Shown: piece by piece, positions 44,823 to 54,631 of the stretch | Numbering within the stretch: position 1 is the stretch's first letter | How the letters are laid out: each line of letters starts with the position of its first letter | Assembly: GCF_000286955.2 (NCBI RefSeq) | Contig: NZ_AJYK02000095.1 | Location: 1 to 64,000, forward strand | DNA length: 64,000 nt | Direction of reading: 5' to 3' | From: Vibrio rumoiensis 1S-45 | GTDB lineage: Bacteria > Pseudomonadota > Gammaproteobacteria > Enterobacterales > Vibrionaceae | The notes under the pieces: model-generated | The model's input: the letters and a program-made list of their open reading frames with translations, nothing else | What the model was told of the DNA's origin: nothing | The model's database searches: none | Program-made: the position numbers and the translations under genes

Positions 44823-46624
44823 TTCGAATAATGGACCGTACAATGACTTCGATTTTCTCTAAAATCCGCTCATTCTTTATTCAAGGTAGCAAATTGACTC
44901 AAGGTCACCGTTTATTTCAACGTAATAAGATAAAGCCATTCGCTTTATTAGGCCTTTTAATCGCTACATTCAGTGTAAGCCAAATGAGCATGGCGGAAGA
45001 CGTGGCGGTATCCGCTTCGGTTTCTAAAGCTCGCATTAGCACCAATGAAATATTCAACTTACAAATTGAATACATGGATGCGGCTCACCGTGAAGACTTT
45101 GATCCAAGCGTTCTTAAAAAAGACTTCACCACCGGGCAAGTCCAATACGGCAGCACCCGATCATTTGTAAATGGAAATTACTCGGTTCGCAATGAATGGA
45201 ATATCTCGCTTTCAACCGATAAAACCGGTGAAGTTGTGATCCCAAGCTTTGACATTAATGGTTCAAAAACTGCGCCAATCACATTGCATGTATCAAAAGA
45301 CCCAAGTAGCCCAACTCAAGATGATTTAATTGAGTTTCAAGATCACTTATCAAAAACCACGCTATACCCAAAAGAGATGGCGACCCTCACCTCGCGTTTA
45401 TTGGTTAAAACCGATCCACGAGGTTTGCAAAACACCAAGCTTATCCCACCCTCAGGTGATGGTTTAACCATTGATCCTATTGGCCAACCTAATCAGTATC
45501 AAAAAGTGATTAACGGCGTTGAAACGACCGTTGTCGAACAAGATTATACTGTCACCGCCAATTCAGCTGGAAAGCATATATTAAACCCGCCTCGCTTAAC
45601 CGCAACAGTCGTGAGCATTAGCCGAGCAACTGGCGCACGCCGTATTGTTCCGGTGAACGTACATTCAGGCCCAATCACTTTAAATGTAAAAGAAAAACCT
45701 GCGTCGTATCATGGCGTGTGGTTGCCAACTCAATCTCTTAAATTACAACAAGGTTGGCAGGATAGCGAAGGCAATATGGTTGATACTTCAACCGGCAGCA
45801 TTGACGCTAAAGTTGGCCAGCCAATCACTCGAATTTTGGCCTTAGTAGTAAAAGATGTTAGCGCTGAAAGCCTGCCAGACATAAAAATTGATTATCCAAA
45901 ATCGGTTCGTGTTTACGATGAAAAACCAAAATTTGGACAAGATAAATCCGGCAATACCGTTATGACGATCAAGCAAGTTATTCTACCAAAACAACCTGGT
46001 CGCATTGCTTTACCCTCCGTCAATGTGCCTTGGTGGAACTCGCAAACCAGCCAAGCAGAAACCGCTGAAGCGAAAGGATTAACACTCAACACTACCGTGG
46101 ATGAAAACGCGCCTGTTCAAAGTGCTGCGCCAGCCATCAAACTCGACAACAAGGATGGAAACAGCGCAGTTAACACAACGCAAAGTGCGGCAAGTAATAC
46201 CGCTACTTCCAATGCACCTTCTATACAAGCGGCTGGCTTTTGGCCTTATTTAACCGCATTGTTTGCTTTCTTATGGGCCTTAACCTTGTTATTACTGATT
46301 AAGCAAAAACAATCCAAAGTTCAACAAACTCAGGCCCCTAAAGTGCAACCAAATGCGGAAAGTAAAAGTTTAGTCGATGCCATCAAATCGAAAGATGGTG
46401 CGAGAATTCAAAGCGAATTCACGCAATGGCAAGCAAAATACCCGAATATTCCAGGTGAAATGAAGCTAGCCATTCAAGCAGAAATCAATGAATTGATGGC
46501 AAGTTTATATGGTGTCAATCAGCAGGATTACGATTGTGGTGAGCTATTAACTCTGATTAAAAAAGCAGAAAAAAACCATAAGAAACAGCCCAAAAATCAA
46601 GATGAGACCATCGCCAAATTATAA
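44816..46624 (+). CDS. batD: BatD-family protein (oxygen-tolerance / aerotolerance type)
   Basis: 602 residues. Signal or anchor helix FALLGLLIATFSVSQMSMAED after a long basic N-terminal region, then BatD-type beta domains (VSKARISTNEIFNLQIEY, SFVNGNYSVRNEWNISL, TGEVVIPSFDING) and one helix near 475-495 (FWPYLTALFAFLWALTLLLL) before a cytoplasmic tail. The start is uncertain: ATG 44816 overlaps the previous stop as elsewhere in this operon, with 44831 and 44843 as alternatives. Role of the complex is unsettled, with envelope stress and metal protection both proposed. Confidence 0.85.
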   Translation: MVIRIMDRTMTSIFSKIRSFFIQGSKLTQGHRLFQRNKIKPFALLGLLIATFSVSQMSMAEDVAVSASVSKARISTNEIFNLQIEYMDAAHREDFDPSVLKKDFTTGQVQYGSTRSFVNGNYSVRNEWNISLSTDKTGEVVIPSFDINGSKTAPITLHVSKDPSSPTQDDLIEFQDHLSKTTLYPKEMATLTSRLLVKTDPRGLQNTKLIPPSGDGLTIDPIGQPNQYQKVINGVETTVVEQDYTVTANSAGKHILNPPRLTATVVSISRATGARRIVPVNVHSGPITLNVKEKPASYHGVWLPTQSLKLQQGWQDSEGNMVDTSTGSIDAKVGQPITRILALVVKDVSAESLPDIKIDYPKSVRVYDEKPKFGQDKSGNTVMTIKQVILPKQPGRIALPSVNVPWWNSQTSQAETAEAKGLTLNTTVDENAPVQSAAPAIKLDNKDGNSAVNTTQSAASNTATSNAPSIQAAGFWPYLTALFAFLWALTLLLLIKQKQSKVQQTQAPKVQPNAESKSLVDAIKSKDGARIQSEFTQWQAKYPNIPGEMKLAIQAEINELMASLYGVNQQDYDCGELLTLIKKAEKNHKKQPKNQDETIAKL

Positions 46625-46668
46625 CTAATATTGGTTTAAGCGTTTCATCCGACGCCCCATACAAGAAC

Positions 46669-46692
46669 ACCCGCAAGACTTCTCTTGTGGGT
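46669..46692. terminator. Intrinsic terminator of the moxR-bat operon
   Basis: ACCCGCAAGA-CTTC-TCTTGTGGGT, one G-U pair, followed by ATTTTCTTTT. It lies between the bat operon and a convergent gene pair. Confidence 0.85.
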
Positions 46693-46730
46693 ATTTTCTT
46701 TTACTCAAAACGAAAGGATTAGATAGACAA

Positions 46731-46973
46731 CTAAATTCGATTCTTTAACCATATCATCAACTTCCACCCCACTCGCGTAGCTAGGGCAGACAGAAGAATA
46801 ATGATTCCCAACAATGGCATAGTGATGTTTTGATATAACGGTTCTGCCCCTTCACACAACAAGCCAAATTGTTGGGCGCTTCCGCCATGATCCAAACAAT
46901 CATCGGTACTGAAGAATGAAAATAAGCTGAAAAAGCTCACAATGAAAACCCCAGCTAAAAGTATCTTTATCAT
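46731..46973 (-). CDS. Small two-helix membrane protein, unknown
   Basis: 80 residues with hydrophobic helices at about 3-22 and 50-68. A loop between them holds two Cys (DDCLDHGG and LLCEG) that would face the periplasm. Start and the upstream stop share ATGA, so it is translationally coupled to the PAP2 phosphatase gene. Function not recognised. Confidence 0.7.
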   Translation of the reverse strand: MIKILLAGVFIVSFFSLFSFFSTDDCLDHGGSAQQFGLLCEGAEPLYQNITMPLLGIIILLSALATRVGWKLMIWLKNRI

Positions 46974-47740
46974 TTACTTCGTCTCATTTTTTCAACTATC
47001 AATACACTTAATAAGCTAATGACAGCAGCCAAACAAGTTGAGGCGAGAACATCTTGCGGCCAATGCATGCCCAACAACATTCTACTTCCCCCCATCAATA
47101 TACCCCACGTTACAAGCAGAACATTCAAAACGGTTGCGCCTGAAAGTAAAAGATAATAACTGGCGGTTAATACTAAAGTAATGGCAAAAATAGTATGGCC
47201 GGATGGAAACGCATAGCCAACTTCACCAATCCAATGATCTTGAATCATCGGAGAAATGCTAATCGGTGGTGTCGTTTGATATGTATTGGAGCTTTCAGAG
47301 GTCTGATATTGCTGCAATGCTTGCGTAATTAACGCACTTCGCATGACTGGATCTTGTAAATAAAAGGACTCTAGATCTATCGGTGACTGCGTTTGAGTGG
47401 ATAAAAACACCGCATTAGGTCTTGCTTCTTTAAAATACGATTTTAATTGATGGTTTAAGGTAAAACTAATGGTTACGCTCAATACCACGGCAAACACTAA
47501 CCGAGTCCATATCAACTTAGGCACATAAATAAAGCTAATGGCGAGGAATGAAATCACACTCATAACAGCATAAGGCGCAGTGCCCGTTGAGGTTAAGAAG
47601 TAAAGAAGAGCGGCTGGAAGACTGGAAAGGTCAAGCCAAGGAAATACTTGTTGATGCTTAATCAGCAAATAGCTAGGAGTGGCTGCCAGTACAAGCCAGA
47701 TGAAAACTAAAGCACAAAGCGTTTTCTTATTTAATGACAC
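46970..47740 (-). CDS. PAP2-family membrane phosphatase, PgpB-like
   Basis: 256 residues, about six membrane helices. The three PAP2 phosphatase motifs are present: KSYFKEARPN, FPSGHT and SRMLLGMHWPQDVLA. E. coli PgpB dephosphorylates phosphatidylglycerol phosphate and undecaprenyl diphosphate; the long periplasmic loop before PSGHT is PgpB-like. Followed by a coupled small membrane protein gene. Confidence 0.87.
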   Translation of the reverse strand: MSLNKKTLCALVFIWLVLAATPSYLLIKHQQVFPWLDLSSLPAALLYFLTSTGTAPYAVMSVISFLAISFIYVPKLIWTRLVFAVVLSVTISFTLNHQLKSYFKEARPNAVFLSTQTQSPIDLESFYLQDPVMRSALITQALQQYQTSESSNTYQTTPPISISPMIQDHWIGEVGYAFPSGHTIFAITLVLTASYYLLLSGATVLNVLLVTWGILMGGSRMLLGMHWPQDVLASTCLAAVISLLSVLIVEKMRRSK

Positions 47741-47845
47741 GGTGGCAGGTTCCCATTTAAAAATAATATGTATACGGATGAAATATTTAAGATAAGTATA
47801 GCGTAGACGGGAGGTTATGAGATAGCACCGTTAGATTCTAAATAA

Positions 47846-47884
47846 AAAGGCTTCATTCTGTTCAATCATCAGAATGAAGCCTTT
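47846..47884 (-). terminator. Intrinsic terminator of the nitrate operon
   Basis: Perfect 15-bp stem (47846-47860 with 47870-47884), 9-nt loop and a U-rich tail on the minus strand, 30 bp past nirD. Confidence 0.85.
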
Positions 47885-47914
47885 CATTATCAGCTTAAGT
47901 TTATTATCGAATCA

Positions 47915-48241
47915 TTAAGCTTGTTGTAACCACACTTGCTCATCTTCTACTCGTACTCGCCATGTTTTGACTTTTATATCAGGCGTTTCAACACAACTTC
48001 CAGATTTTAAATCAAAGTGCTGTTTATAGAGTGGTGACGCAACACAAGGTTGCCCTTTTACATCCCCTACAATGCCACGGCTTAGTACAAAGGCTTTGCC
48101 AATTGGATCCCAGTTATCAATCGCAAAGACTTGCTCTTGTTGGTTGGGTAAATAAAACAAAGCCACTTGTTGTCCTTCAACCAATGCACCGGTGCCTATA
48201 TTTGCATCCAGTTGAGATAATTCACATACGTTATGCCACAT
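47915..48241 (-). CDS. nirD: Assimilatory nitrite reductase small subunit
   Basis: 108 residues. NirD-type Rieske-like fold without the Cys/His iron-sulfur ligands, as usual for this subunit (VCELSQLDANIGTGALV, NWDPIGKAFVLSRGIVGD, SPLYKQHFDLKSGSC). It starts 3 bp after nirB, so the subunits are made together. Confidence 0.92.
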   Translation of the reverse strand: MWHNVCELSQLDANIGTGALVEGQQVALFYLPNQQEQVFAIDNWDPIGKAFVLSRGIVGDVKGQPCVASPLYKQHFDLKSGSCVETPDIKVKTWRVRVEDEQVWLQQA

Positions 48242-48244
48242 AAG

Positions 48245-50818
48245 TTACGCCCCCATATCCACGGTTACTTTAATTTGGTTACTTTCTTGTTTATCTTCTT
48301 TTGGCTCTGCCGCAGCGTCAATCACCAAAGCTGGAATACGTTGCTCACGGATCCGTTGGTAAGTCATAGGAACGGGTAGTTCATCGCTATGCTGGTTAAT
48401 GAATGGGCGGAATTTAGCGCGTTTAGCCGGATTCTCCACCGCCGATTTCCACTCACATTGATAAGTGTCTACCACGCTTTGCATTTGCGCTTCCAATGCT
48501 TGCCCTAAACCTAACGAGTCTTCGATCACGACTTGTTGTAAATATTCTAAACCGCCCTCTAAGCTTTCCATCCATACAGACGTACGTTGTAATTTATCCG
48601 CCGTTTTTACGTAGAACATTAACACGCGATCTATGTATTGAATCAATTGCTCTTTACTCAGATCAACGGCAAACAAATCAGCATGGCGAGGACGCATTCC
48701 ACCGTTACCACACACGTATAAGTTCCAGCCATTTTCTGTCGCAATAATACCAATATCTTTACTTTGCGCTTCTGCACATTCACGCGTGCAACCCGATACT
48801 GCAAACTTGATCTTATGTGGCGAACGTAAGCCCTTATAGCGGTTTTCCAGCTCGATAGCTAAACCGATAGAGTCATCTACGCCATAACGACACCAAGTAG
48901 AGCCCACACAGGATTTAACGGTACGCAAAGATTTACCGTAAGCATGTCCAGTTTCAAAACCTGCTTGGATAAGCTCCTCCCAAATATCCGGTAGTTGACC
49001 CATTTGCGCACCAAATAAATCGACACGTTGACCACCGGTTATCTTGGTGTATAAGTCGTACTTTTTCGCCACTTCTCCAAGTGCAATCAGTTTATCTGGG
49101 GTGATTTCACCGCCGGGAATACGGGGCACCACTGAATAAGAACCATCTTTTTGCAAGTTCGCCATGAAAGCATCGTTGGAGTCTTGCAAGCTACGATGTT
49201 GCGGTTCAAAAATGTGTTCATTCCATAATGATGCAAAAATAGAGGCCGCTGTCGGCTTACAAAGATCGCACCCTAGCCCATGACCATGCTCGGCGACTAA
49301 TGTCTCGAAATCCTTGATCTCTTCAACTTGGCACAAATGGAATAACTCTTGACGAGAATATTCAAAATGCTCACAGATATGGTTGTTAACTTCCATACCC
49401 ATATTGGCAAGTTCGGTATCTAATACGGTTTTAACCATGTTGCTACAACCACCACAACCGCTTCCGGCTTTGGTGCACGATTTCAAAGAAGCTAAATCAT
49501 GGCTTCCTGCATGAATAGCCGTGATTAAATCACCTTTAGTCACGTTATGGCATGAACAAATCAGCGCGGTATCGGCCACTTCACCTGACAGCATTGAAGT
49601 ATCAAATAACAGATGCGCCGCATGATCAGGCAGTGGTGTTTTATTCAAATAACATTGGAGCAAAGCATCGTAATCGGTGTTATCACCCACGAGAATCGCC
49701 CCTAAGAGTTGATCGCCTTTTTCATTGACCACCAGCTTTTTATAACTGCCCGCAACAGTATCTTGTAATACCATTTCTTGCGCGCCTTGAGTCATCATTT
49801 GCGCATCACCAATAGAGGCAACATCAACACCTAGCAGTTTTAATTTGGTGCTCATATCAGCACCGGTAAAGGTTTGTGTTTTGCCTGCTTGTTCACCCAA
49901 TAAACTCGAACATGCCACTCTCGCCATTTGGTAACCTGGTGCCACTAAGCCAAAGATTTTTTGCTCCCATAATGCACATTCACCAATCGCAAAAATATTA
50001 GGATCATTGGTTTGGCAAGCATCATTAATCACAATACCGCCACGCTCACCTACCGCTAAACCTGCTTGTTTGGCTAACGCATCTTGAGGGCGAATACCGG
50101 CAGAAAAAACCAATACATCCACTTCAATAAATTCACCATTTTTAAAGTTCAAACGGTGTTTAGCATTTTCACCATCACAGATGGAAGTGGTTGCAGTATC
50201 AAGGTGTACTTGTAAACCCAACTGTTTGATTTTATCTTCTAATACCCCACTTGCCCCTGCATCTAATTGCACTGGCATCAAGCGTGGAGCAAATTCAATC
50301 ACATGAGTATCCACACCTAATAAACGTAAGGCATTGGCTGCTTCTAGCCCTAACAAACCACCGCCGATGACTGCGCCAGAACTGGCTGAATCACAAGCAT
50401 TTCGGATTTCTGATAAGTCATCTAAAGTTCGATACACGAAGCAATTATCACGGTCATTACCTTCAATTGGCGGCACGAATGGATAAGAACCCGTTGATAA
50501 CACCAATTTGTCGTACGCTAAAACATCTTCATCATCCATAACTAAACGCTGGTTTTGCGTATCTAACGTAGTCACTCGGCTGCCTAAAATTAAGCGTATG
50601 CCTTGTTGTTGGTACCAATCTTCACTGCTTAATAACAAATCTTGATTGGTTTGACCTGAAAATACCGACGATAAGTGGACACGATCATAAGCCACAAAAC
50701 GCTCTTCACCAATTACGGTAATGTTGAATTGGTCAGTCGCGTTAGCTTCAACCAAACGCTCAACAAGATGATGACCAACCATACCGTTTCCGACGATCAC
50801 TAAATTTAATTTTTTCAT
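48245..50818 (-). CDS. nirB: NAD(P)H-dependent nitrite reductase large subunit
   Basis: 857 residues. Order: FAD/NAD-binding oxidoreductase (VIVGNGMVGHHLVERL; GGGLLGLEAANALRLLG), a BFD-like [2Fe-2S] module (LICSCHNVTKGD and KAGSGCGGCSNMVK), then sulfite/nitrite reductase domains with the siroheme-[4Fe-4S] ligands in CVGSTWCRYG and SGCTRECAEA. Reduces nitrite to ammonium in the cytosol. ATG 50818 has AAGGA seven bases upstream. The siroheme precursor is made by CobA encoded upstream in the same cluster. Confidence 0.95.
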   Translation of the reverse strand: MKKLNLVIVGNGMVGHHLVERLVEANATDQFNITVIGEERFVAYDRVHLSSVFSGQTNQDLLLSSEDWYQQQGIRLILGSRVTTLDTQNQRLVMDDEDVLAYDKLVLSTGSYPFVPPIEGNDRDNCFVYRTLDDLSEIRNACDSASSGAVIGGGLLGLEAANALRLLGVDTHVIEFAPRLMPVQLDAGASGVLEDKIKQLGLQVHLDTATTSICDGENAKHRLNFKNGEFIEVDVLVFSAGIRPQDALAKQAGLAVGERGGIVINDACQTNDPNIFAIGECALWEQKIFGLVAPGYQMARVACSSLLGEQAGKTQTFTGADMSTKLKLLGVDVASIGDAQMMTQGAQEMVLQDTVAGSYKKLVVNEKGDQLLGAILVGDNTDYDALLQCYLNKTPLPDHAAHLLFDTSMLSGEVADTALICSCHNVTKGDLITAIHAGSHDLASLKSCTKAGSGCGGCSNMVKTVLDTELANMGMEVNNHICEHFEYSRQELFHLCQVEEIKDFETLVAEHGHGLGCDLCKPTAASIFASLWNEHIFEPQHRSLQDSNDAFMANLQKDGSYSVVPRIPGGEITPDKLIALGEVAKKYDLYTKITGGQRVDLFGAQMGQLPDIWEELIQAGFETGHAYGKSLRTVKSCVGSTWCRYGVDDSIGLAIELENRYKGLRSPHKIKFAVSGCTRECAEAQSKDIGIIATENGWNLYVCGNGGMRPRHADLFAVDLSKEQLIQYIDRVLMFYVKTADKLQRTSVWMESLEGGLEYLQQVVIEDSLGLGQALEAQMQSVVDTYQCEWKSAVENPAKRAKFRPFINQHSDELPVPMTYQRIREQRIPALVIDAAAEPKEDKQESNQIKVTVDMGA

Positions 50819-50828
50819 GGCACTATCC

Positions 50829-51770
50829 TTATGCGCGTTTAATGTCAGCAGCAAATGTCACGTTTGCTTTTTTTACTGAATCTGTCTTTTTTTCTGTTTG
50901 TGGGTGAACATGTTTTTCATATAAGAATTTCAATACCGCTTGGCGATAACCTTGGTATTTTGCATCATTAGCAAGTTCAACACGGTTTCTTGGGCGGTCT
51001 AGCTGAATATTCAACACTTCACCAATCGTGGCAGATGGGCCATTGGTCATCATGACGATCTTGTCTGATAGCAAGACTGCTTCATCAACATCGTGAGTAA
51101 TCATAATGATGGTATTGCCTAAATCCGCTTGAATTTTCATTAATGAATCTTGCAAGTGAGCACGTGTTAATGCATCAAGCGCCCCAAAAGGTTCATCCAT
51201 TAGCAATACTTTGGGTTGAAGTGCGAGTGCTCTTGCTATCCCGACTCGCTGCTTCATACCACCTGAAATTTCATCAGGCTTTTTATCTGCAGCATGTTGC
51301 ATTTGAATGAGGGCAAGATAATGCTCAGTGCGCTCTTTTACCCAAGCTTTGTCTTTTCCTTTTGCTACTTGCTTTACTGCAAGCTCAACATTTTGGTAAA
51401 CCGTTAACCAAGGTAATAAAGAGTGGTTTTGAAACACCACGGCACGCTCAGGCCCTGGACCATCAACTTCGCGGCTATCGACAATTACACCGCCATCCGT
51501 TGGCAAGGTTAAGCCTGCAACAAGGTTAAGTACCGTTGATTTCCCACAACCGGAGTGACCAATTAACGACACGAATTCGCCTTTTTTAATCGTAAGATCC
51601 ACGCCTTTTAGTGCGATAAACTCCCCTTTAGGGGTCGGAAATCGCATTCCTAAACGAGTGAGCTCGACCATTGGGCGCTCATGTAATGGGTTTGCTTGCA
51701 GCGAGTCATCTTGTGCAAAACTTGTATCGGCGTCATTCGCCACTTTTTTAATTGCTTCCATGGTTGTCAT
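50829..51770 (-). CDS. nrtD: Nitrate ABC transporter ATP-binding subunit
   Basis: 313 residues with a single ABC domain: Walker A GHSGCGKST, signature SGGMKQRVGIARA, Walker B LLMDEPFGALD and switch THDVDEA. Closest in layout to NrtD/SsuB/TauB-type ATPases. The first 40 residues are a non-conserved extension. ATG 51770 has GGAG six bases upstream; the longest frame (51890) runs into the permease gene and is rejected. nirB starts 10 bp after its stop. Confidence 0.92.
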   Translation of the reverse strand: MTTMEAIKKVANDADTSFAQDDSLQANPLHERPMVELTRLGMRFPTPKGEFIALKGVDLTIKKGEFVSLIGHSGCGKSTVLNLVAGLTLPTDGGVIVDSREVDGPGPERAVVFQNHSLLPWLTVYQNVELAVKQVAKGKDKAWVKERTEHYLALIQMQHAADKKPDEISGGMKQRVGIARALALQPKVLLMDEPFGALDALTRAHLQDSLMKIQADLGNTIIMITHDVDEAVLLSDKIVMMTNGPSATIGEVLNIQLDRPRNRVELANDAKYQGYRQAVLKFLYEKHVHPQTEKKTDSVKKANVTFAADIKRA

Positions 51771-51798
51771 ATTCTTCTCCATCCTAAGATTGAATCGA

Positions 51799-52821
51799 TT
51801 AACGTAATTCTTGTTTCTTGTCCCAAGACATTTTCTTTTGCAATTGCAACATGCCTTGGTCGAACAACAACCCGATAAAACCAATAACAATGACGGCGAC
51901 CATGATTCTTCCTAGTGAATCTGAGCTGCCATTTTGAAATTCATCCCACACAAATTTTCCTAACCCTGGATTTTGCGCCAGCATTTCTGCGGCAATCAAT
52001 ACCATCCAAGCGATACCTATTGATAAACGTAAACCGGTAAAAATCATTGGAATCGCAGAAGGAAGAACGATGGTACGAACGTGTTTCCACCAAGATAAAC
52101 GCAACACCTTACTCACGTTCAATAAGTCTTTATCCACGCTGTTCACGCCTACTGTGGTATTAATTAATGTTGGCCAAATGCAACATAAAGACACCGTCAG
52201 TAATGAGTTAACAAACGATTTAGGGAGCATAGGATCATCTGACACATAAGTGGCACTCACCACCATGGTAATGATTGGTAGCCATGCCAGCGGAGAAACA
52301 GGCTTAAGTAATTGAATAATTGGATTAAATGCTTTGTATAATCCTTGATTCAACCCTAGGATAATCCCCACTGGAATCGCGACAATAGTGGCTAATAAGA
52401 ACCCAGCAGCCACCGTAAATAAGCTAGTGGCGATTTGGTCAAAAAAGGTCGCTTTACCTGTGTATGGGCGAATACGAACTTCCGCATTAGGATCTTTTGC
52501 CAACTTATCTTGGTTACGAACCTCTTGGCGCTCATAAAACGCTTCTTCTTTTTCTCGGCTAACAAAATGTTCTTTCACCAACCCACTAAATTGTTGCCCC
52601 GTTTCATACGGCCCCGGCAGAGTGCCTAATGAGGTTTGGACTTGTTTTGCTGCTAAGCTCCACATCAGTAAAAACACCACAATCCCAACCATAGGTATTA
52701 AGATTTTTTTAGCCGCAGAAATTGATCCTGATTGCGATGGAGAAGGTAATAACGAAAAAACGTTATTGCGCTTTTTAGATGAGGCGTTGGCCTTTGTACT
52801 AAGCAGTGCTGAATTCGACAT
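51799..52821 (-). CDS. nrtB: Nitrate ABC transporter permease
   Basis: 340 residues; about six to seven helices. One N-terminal helix (ILIPMVGIVVFLLMWSLAA) is followed by a charged 90-residue periplasmic or loop insert (YETGQQFSGLV to RPYTGKATFF), then the NrtB-type permease core with the ATPase-contact EAA loop near VSKVLRLSWWKHVRTIVLPSAIP. Located between the binding-protein and ATPase genes. Confidence 0.92.
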   Translation of the reverse strand: MSNSALLSTKANASSKKRNNVFSLLPSPSQSGSISAAKKILIPMVGIVVFLLMWSLAAKQVQTSLGTLPGPYETGQQFSGLVKEHFVSREKEEAFYERQEVRNQDKLAKDPNAEVRIRPYTGKATFFDQIATSLFTVAAGFLLATIVAIPVGIILGLNQGLYKAFNPIIQLLKPVSPLAWLPIITMVVSATYVSDDPMLPKSFVNSLLTVSLCCIWPTLINTTVGVNSVDKDLLNVSKVLRLSWWKHVRTIVLPSAIPMIFTGLRLSIGIAWMVLIAAEMLAQNPGLGKFVWDEFQNGSSDSLGRIMVAVIVIGFIGLLFDQGMLQLQKKMSWDKKQELR

Positions 52822-52874
52822 AATACTTTCCTTATATCCGTAACTATCTGTATGAGGCTCTTGAGCGTATTAAC

Positions 52875-54317
52875 TTAAAGAGAATCTTTGTCTTTCAATC
52901 CGATACTGAACTTTTCTAAGTACGCATTCGGCTGTTTTCCGTCGTAAACAATGTTATCGATAAAGTGTTTTTGCGGGCCTCTGAAACCGTCAGTACTATT
53001 GAGTTCTGGGAAGTCGGCTGCTTTTAAGGTTCCATCATCAATTAATGATTGAGCCGCAACTTTGTAAATATCTGGACGGTAGACTTGCTTAGCGATATCC
53101 ATATACCAAGAGTCCGGCTTGTATTGCGGTATTTGCCCCCAACGACGCATTTGTGTCAGTGTCCAAATCGCATCACTGTAATATGGGTAGGTTGCGTTAT
53201 GGCGGAAGAACACATTGAAATCAGGCACATCACGTTTATCCCCTTTTTCATACTCAAACGTGCCTGTCATCGAGTTGGCAAGAACGTTCTTATCAGCGCC
53301 AACATATTCACTACGAGCTAAAATACTGACGGCTTCTTTACGGTTTTTGTTGTTTTCTTCATCTAACCAATACGCTGCGCGGATCATCGCTCTAACTACA
53401 CGTAAGTGGGTATTTGGATTTTTTTCTGCCCAGCTTTTCGAGACGCCGAACACTTTCTCTGGGTTGTTTTGCCAAATTTCGTAATCGGTCACCACTGGTA
53501 CACCAATTCCTTTAATCACCGCTTGTTGGTTCCAAGGTTCACCTACGCAATACCCATGAATCGTTCCGGCTTCCATCGTAGCGGGCATTTGTGGTGGTGG
53601 AGTAACACTAAGTAATACATCCGCCTGAGCCGTACCGCTGTTATCGCCTTTTTCTGGTGCATAAAAGCCAGGGTTAATGCCACCAGCCGCTAACCAATAA
53701 CGTAATTCATAGTTATGAGTTGAAACCGGGAACACCATGCCCATTTTGAAAGGCTTACCTTCCGCGTTATATTGTTGAATAACAGGTTTTAGGGCGTCGG
53801 CTTTAATTGGATGTTCAATTTTTCCATCTGACGTTTTCGCCAATTGAGGTTTCATTTTGTCCCATACATCATTTGAAACCGTAATCGCATTACCATTCAA
53901 ATCCATGCTAAAGGCAGTAATGATGTCGGCTTTAGTGCCAATGCCAATCGTTGCACCAAGTGGTTGCCCTGCTAACATATGAGCGCCATCTAATTCGCCA
54001 TCGATCACTCGGTCTAACAATACTTTCCAGTTTGCTTGAGATTCTAAGGTGACGTATAAACCTTCATCTTCGAAGTAGCGCTTTTCATAAGCCACAGCCA
54101 GCGGAGCCATATCCGTTAATTTAATAAAGCCAAAAGTAAGATCTTCTTTTTCTGCTTCGCCGATGGTGATTTTATTATCAGTCGCAGCATGAGAACTAAC
54201 GCTAAACACAGCCGCGAGACTCAAAACGAATAACGATTGTTTCGCCCCCATTTTAGATACGTTGTGGGCAAAGGCTTTTACACGCTGTCTCTTGCTATTC
54301 ACTACCACTTTATTCAT
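52875..54317 (-). CDS. nrtA: Nitrate ABC transporter substrate-binding protein
   Basis: 480 residues. Sec signal peptide [22 protein letters not shown] after a basic stretch, then the NrtA/NasF binding fold ([52 protein letters not shown]). It captures nitrate (or nitrite) in the periplasm. ATG 54317 has GGAG six bases upstream. Its transcript leader carries two A1/G4 hexaloop hairpins and an intrinsic terminator, so expression is under ANTAR-type antitermination. Confidence 0.92.
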   Translation of the reverse strand: MNKVVVNSKRQRVKAFAHNVSKMGAKQSLFVLSLAAVFSVSSHAATDNKITIGEAEKEDLTFGFIKLTDMAPLAVAYEKRYFEDEGLYVTLESQANWKVLLDRVIDGELDGAHMLAGQPLGATIGIGTKADIITAFSMDLNGNAITVSNDVWDKMKPQLAKTSDGKIEHPIKADALKPVIQQYNAEGKPFKMGMVFPVSTHNYELRYWLAAGGINPGFYAPEKGDNSGTAQADVLLSVTPPPQMPATMEAGTIHGYCVGEPWNQQAVIKGIGVPVVTDYEIWQNNPEKVFGVSKSWAEKNPNTHLRVVRAMIRAAYWLDEENNKNRKEAVSILARSEYVGADKNVLANSMTGTFEYEKGDKRDVPDFNVFFRHNATYPYYSDAIWTLTQMRRWGQIPQYKPDSWYMDIAKQVYRPDIYKVAAQSLIDDGTLKAADFPELNSTDGFRGPQKHFIDNIVYDGKQPNAYLEKFSIGLKDKDSL

Positions 54318-54348
54318 GTATGACTCCATGTCTTTCAGCATAAATTCC

Positions 54349-54384
54349 AAAAAAAAGCGCCATCGATCCTAGGACCGATAGCGC
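54349..54384 (-). terminator. Intrinsic attenuator terminator in the nrtA leader
   Basis: On the minus strand GCGCTATCG / CGATGGCGC pairs (one G-U) with an inner TCC/GGA extension, followed by eight U's at 54349-54356. It ends 31 nt before the nrtA start, so it is an attenuator rather than the end of nasT. Confidence 0.85.
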
Positions 54385-54393
54385 CATTGCTAT
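54378..54393 (-). promoter_or_regulatory. ANTAR target hairpin P2 in the nrtA leader
   Basis: On the transcript: AUAGC-AAUGGC-GCUAU, a 5-bp stem with a hexaloop having A at position 1 and G at position 4. Its 3' arm is the first part of the terminator 5' arm, so P2 and terminator exclude each other. Confidence 0.8.
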
Positions 54394-54415
54394 TCTTTAT
54401 CTTCTGTTCGATGTT

Positions 54416-54433
54416 CTCACCGCCATTGATGAG
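54416..54433 (-). promoter_or_regulatory. ANTAR target hairpin P1 in the nrtA leader
   Basis: On the transcript: CUCAUC-AAUGGC-GGUGAG, a 6-bp stem (one U-G) with the same AAUGGC hexaloop as P2. It lies 22 nt upstream of P2, giving the two-hexaloop layout recognised by ANTAR dimers. Confidence 0.8.
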
Positions 54434-54516
54434 TCAATCGATATTCAATCTGGTTATCACTTTCAAAACCTATCGTCGGTTTAGTGAATATCTACAGTGA
54501 TTTGTTTTATAAGTAA

Positions 54517-54532
54517 TCCAATTTCCGTGCCA
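54517..54532 (-). promoter_or_regulatory. Candidate sigma-54 promoter for nrtA-nirD
   Basis: On the minus strand TGGCAC-GGAAA-TTGGA matches TGGCAC-N5-TTGCW except for the C of the -12 GC. It would start a leader of about 190 nt containing P1, P2 and the terminator. A GGTGCA-CGCT-TGCACC palindrome lies upstream at 54605-54620; its half-sites resemble NtrC half-sites, but they face outwards. Confidence 0.5.
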
Positions 54533-54631
54533 GTTTTTATATTTCTTTATTTTCATGCGCTTAGATAAAAGTTGAATCTGTCTCGCAATCTTTTGAATGG
54601 TTATGGTGCACGCTTGCACCGCTTTCACTCG

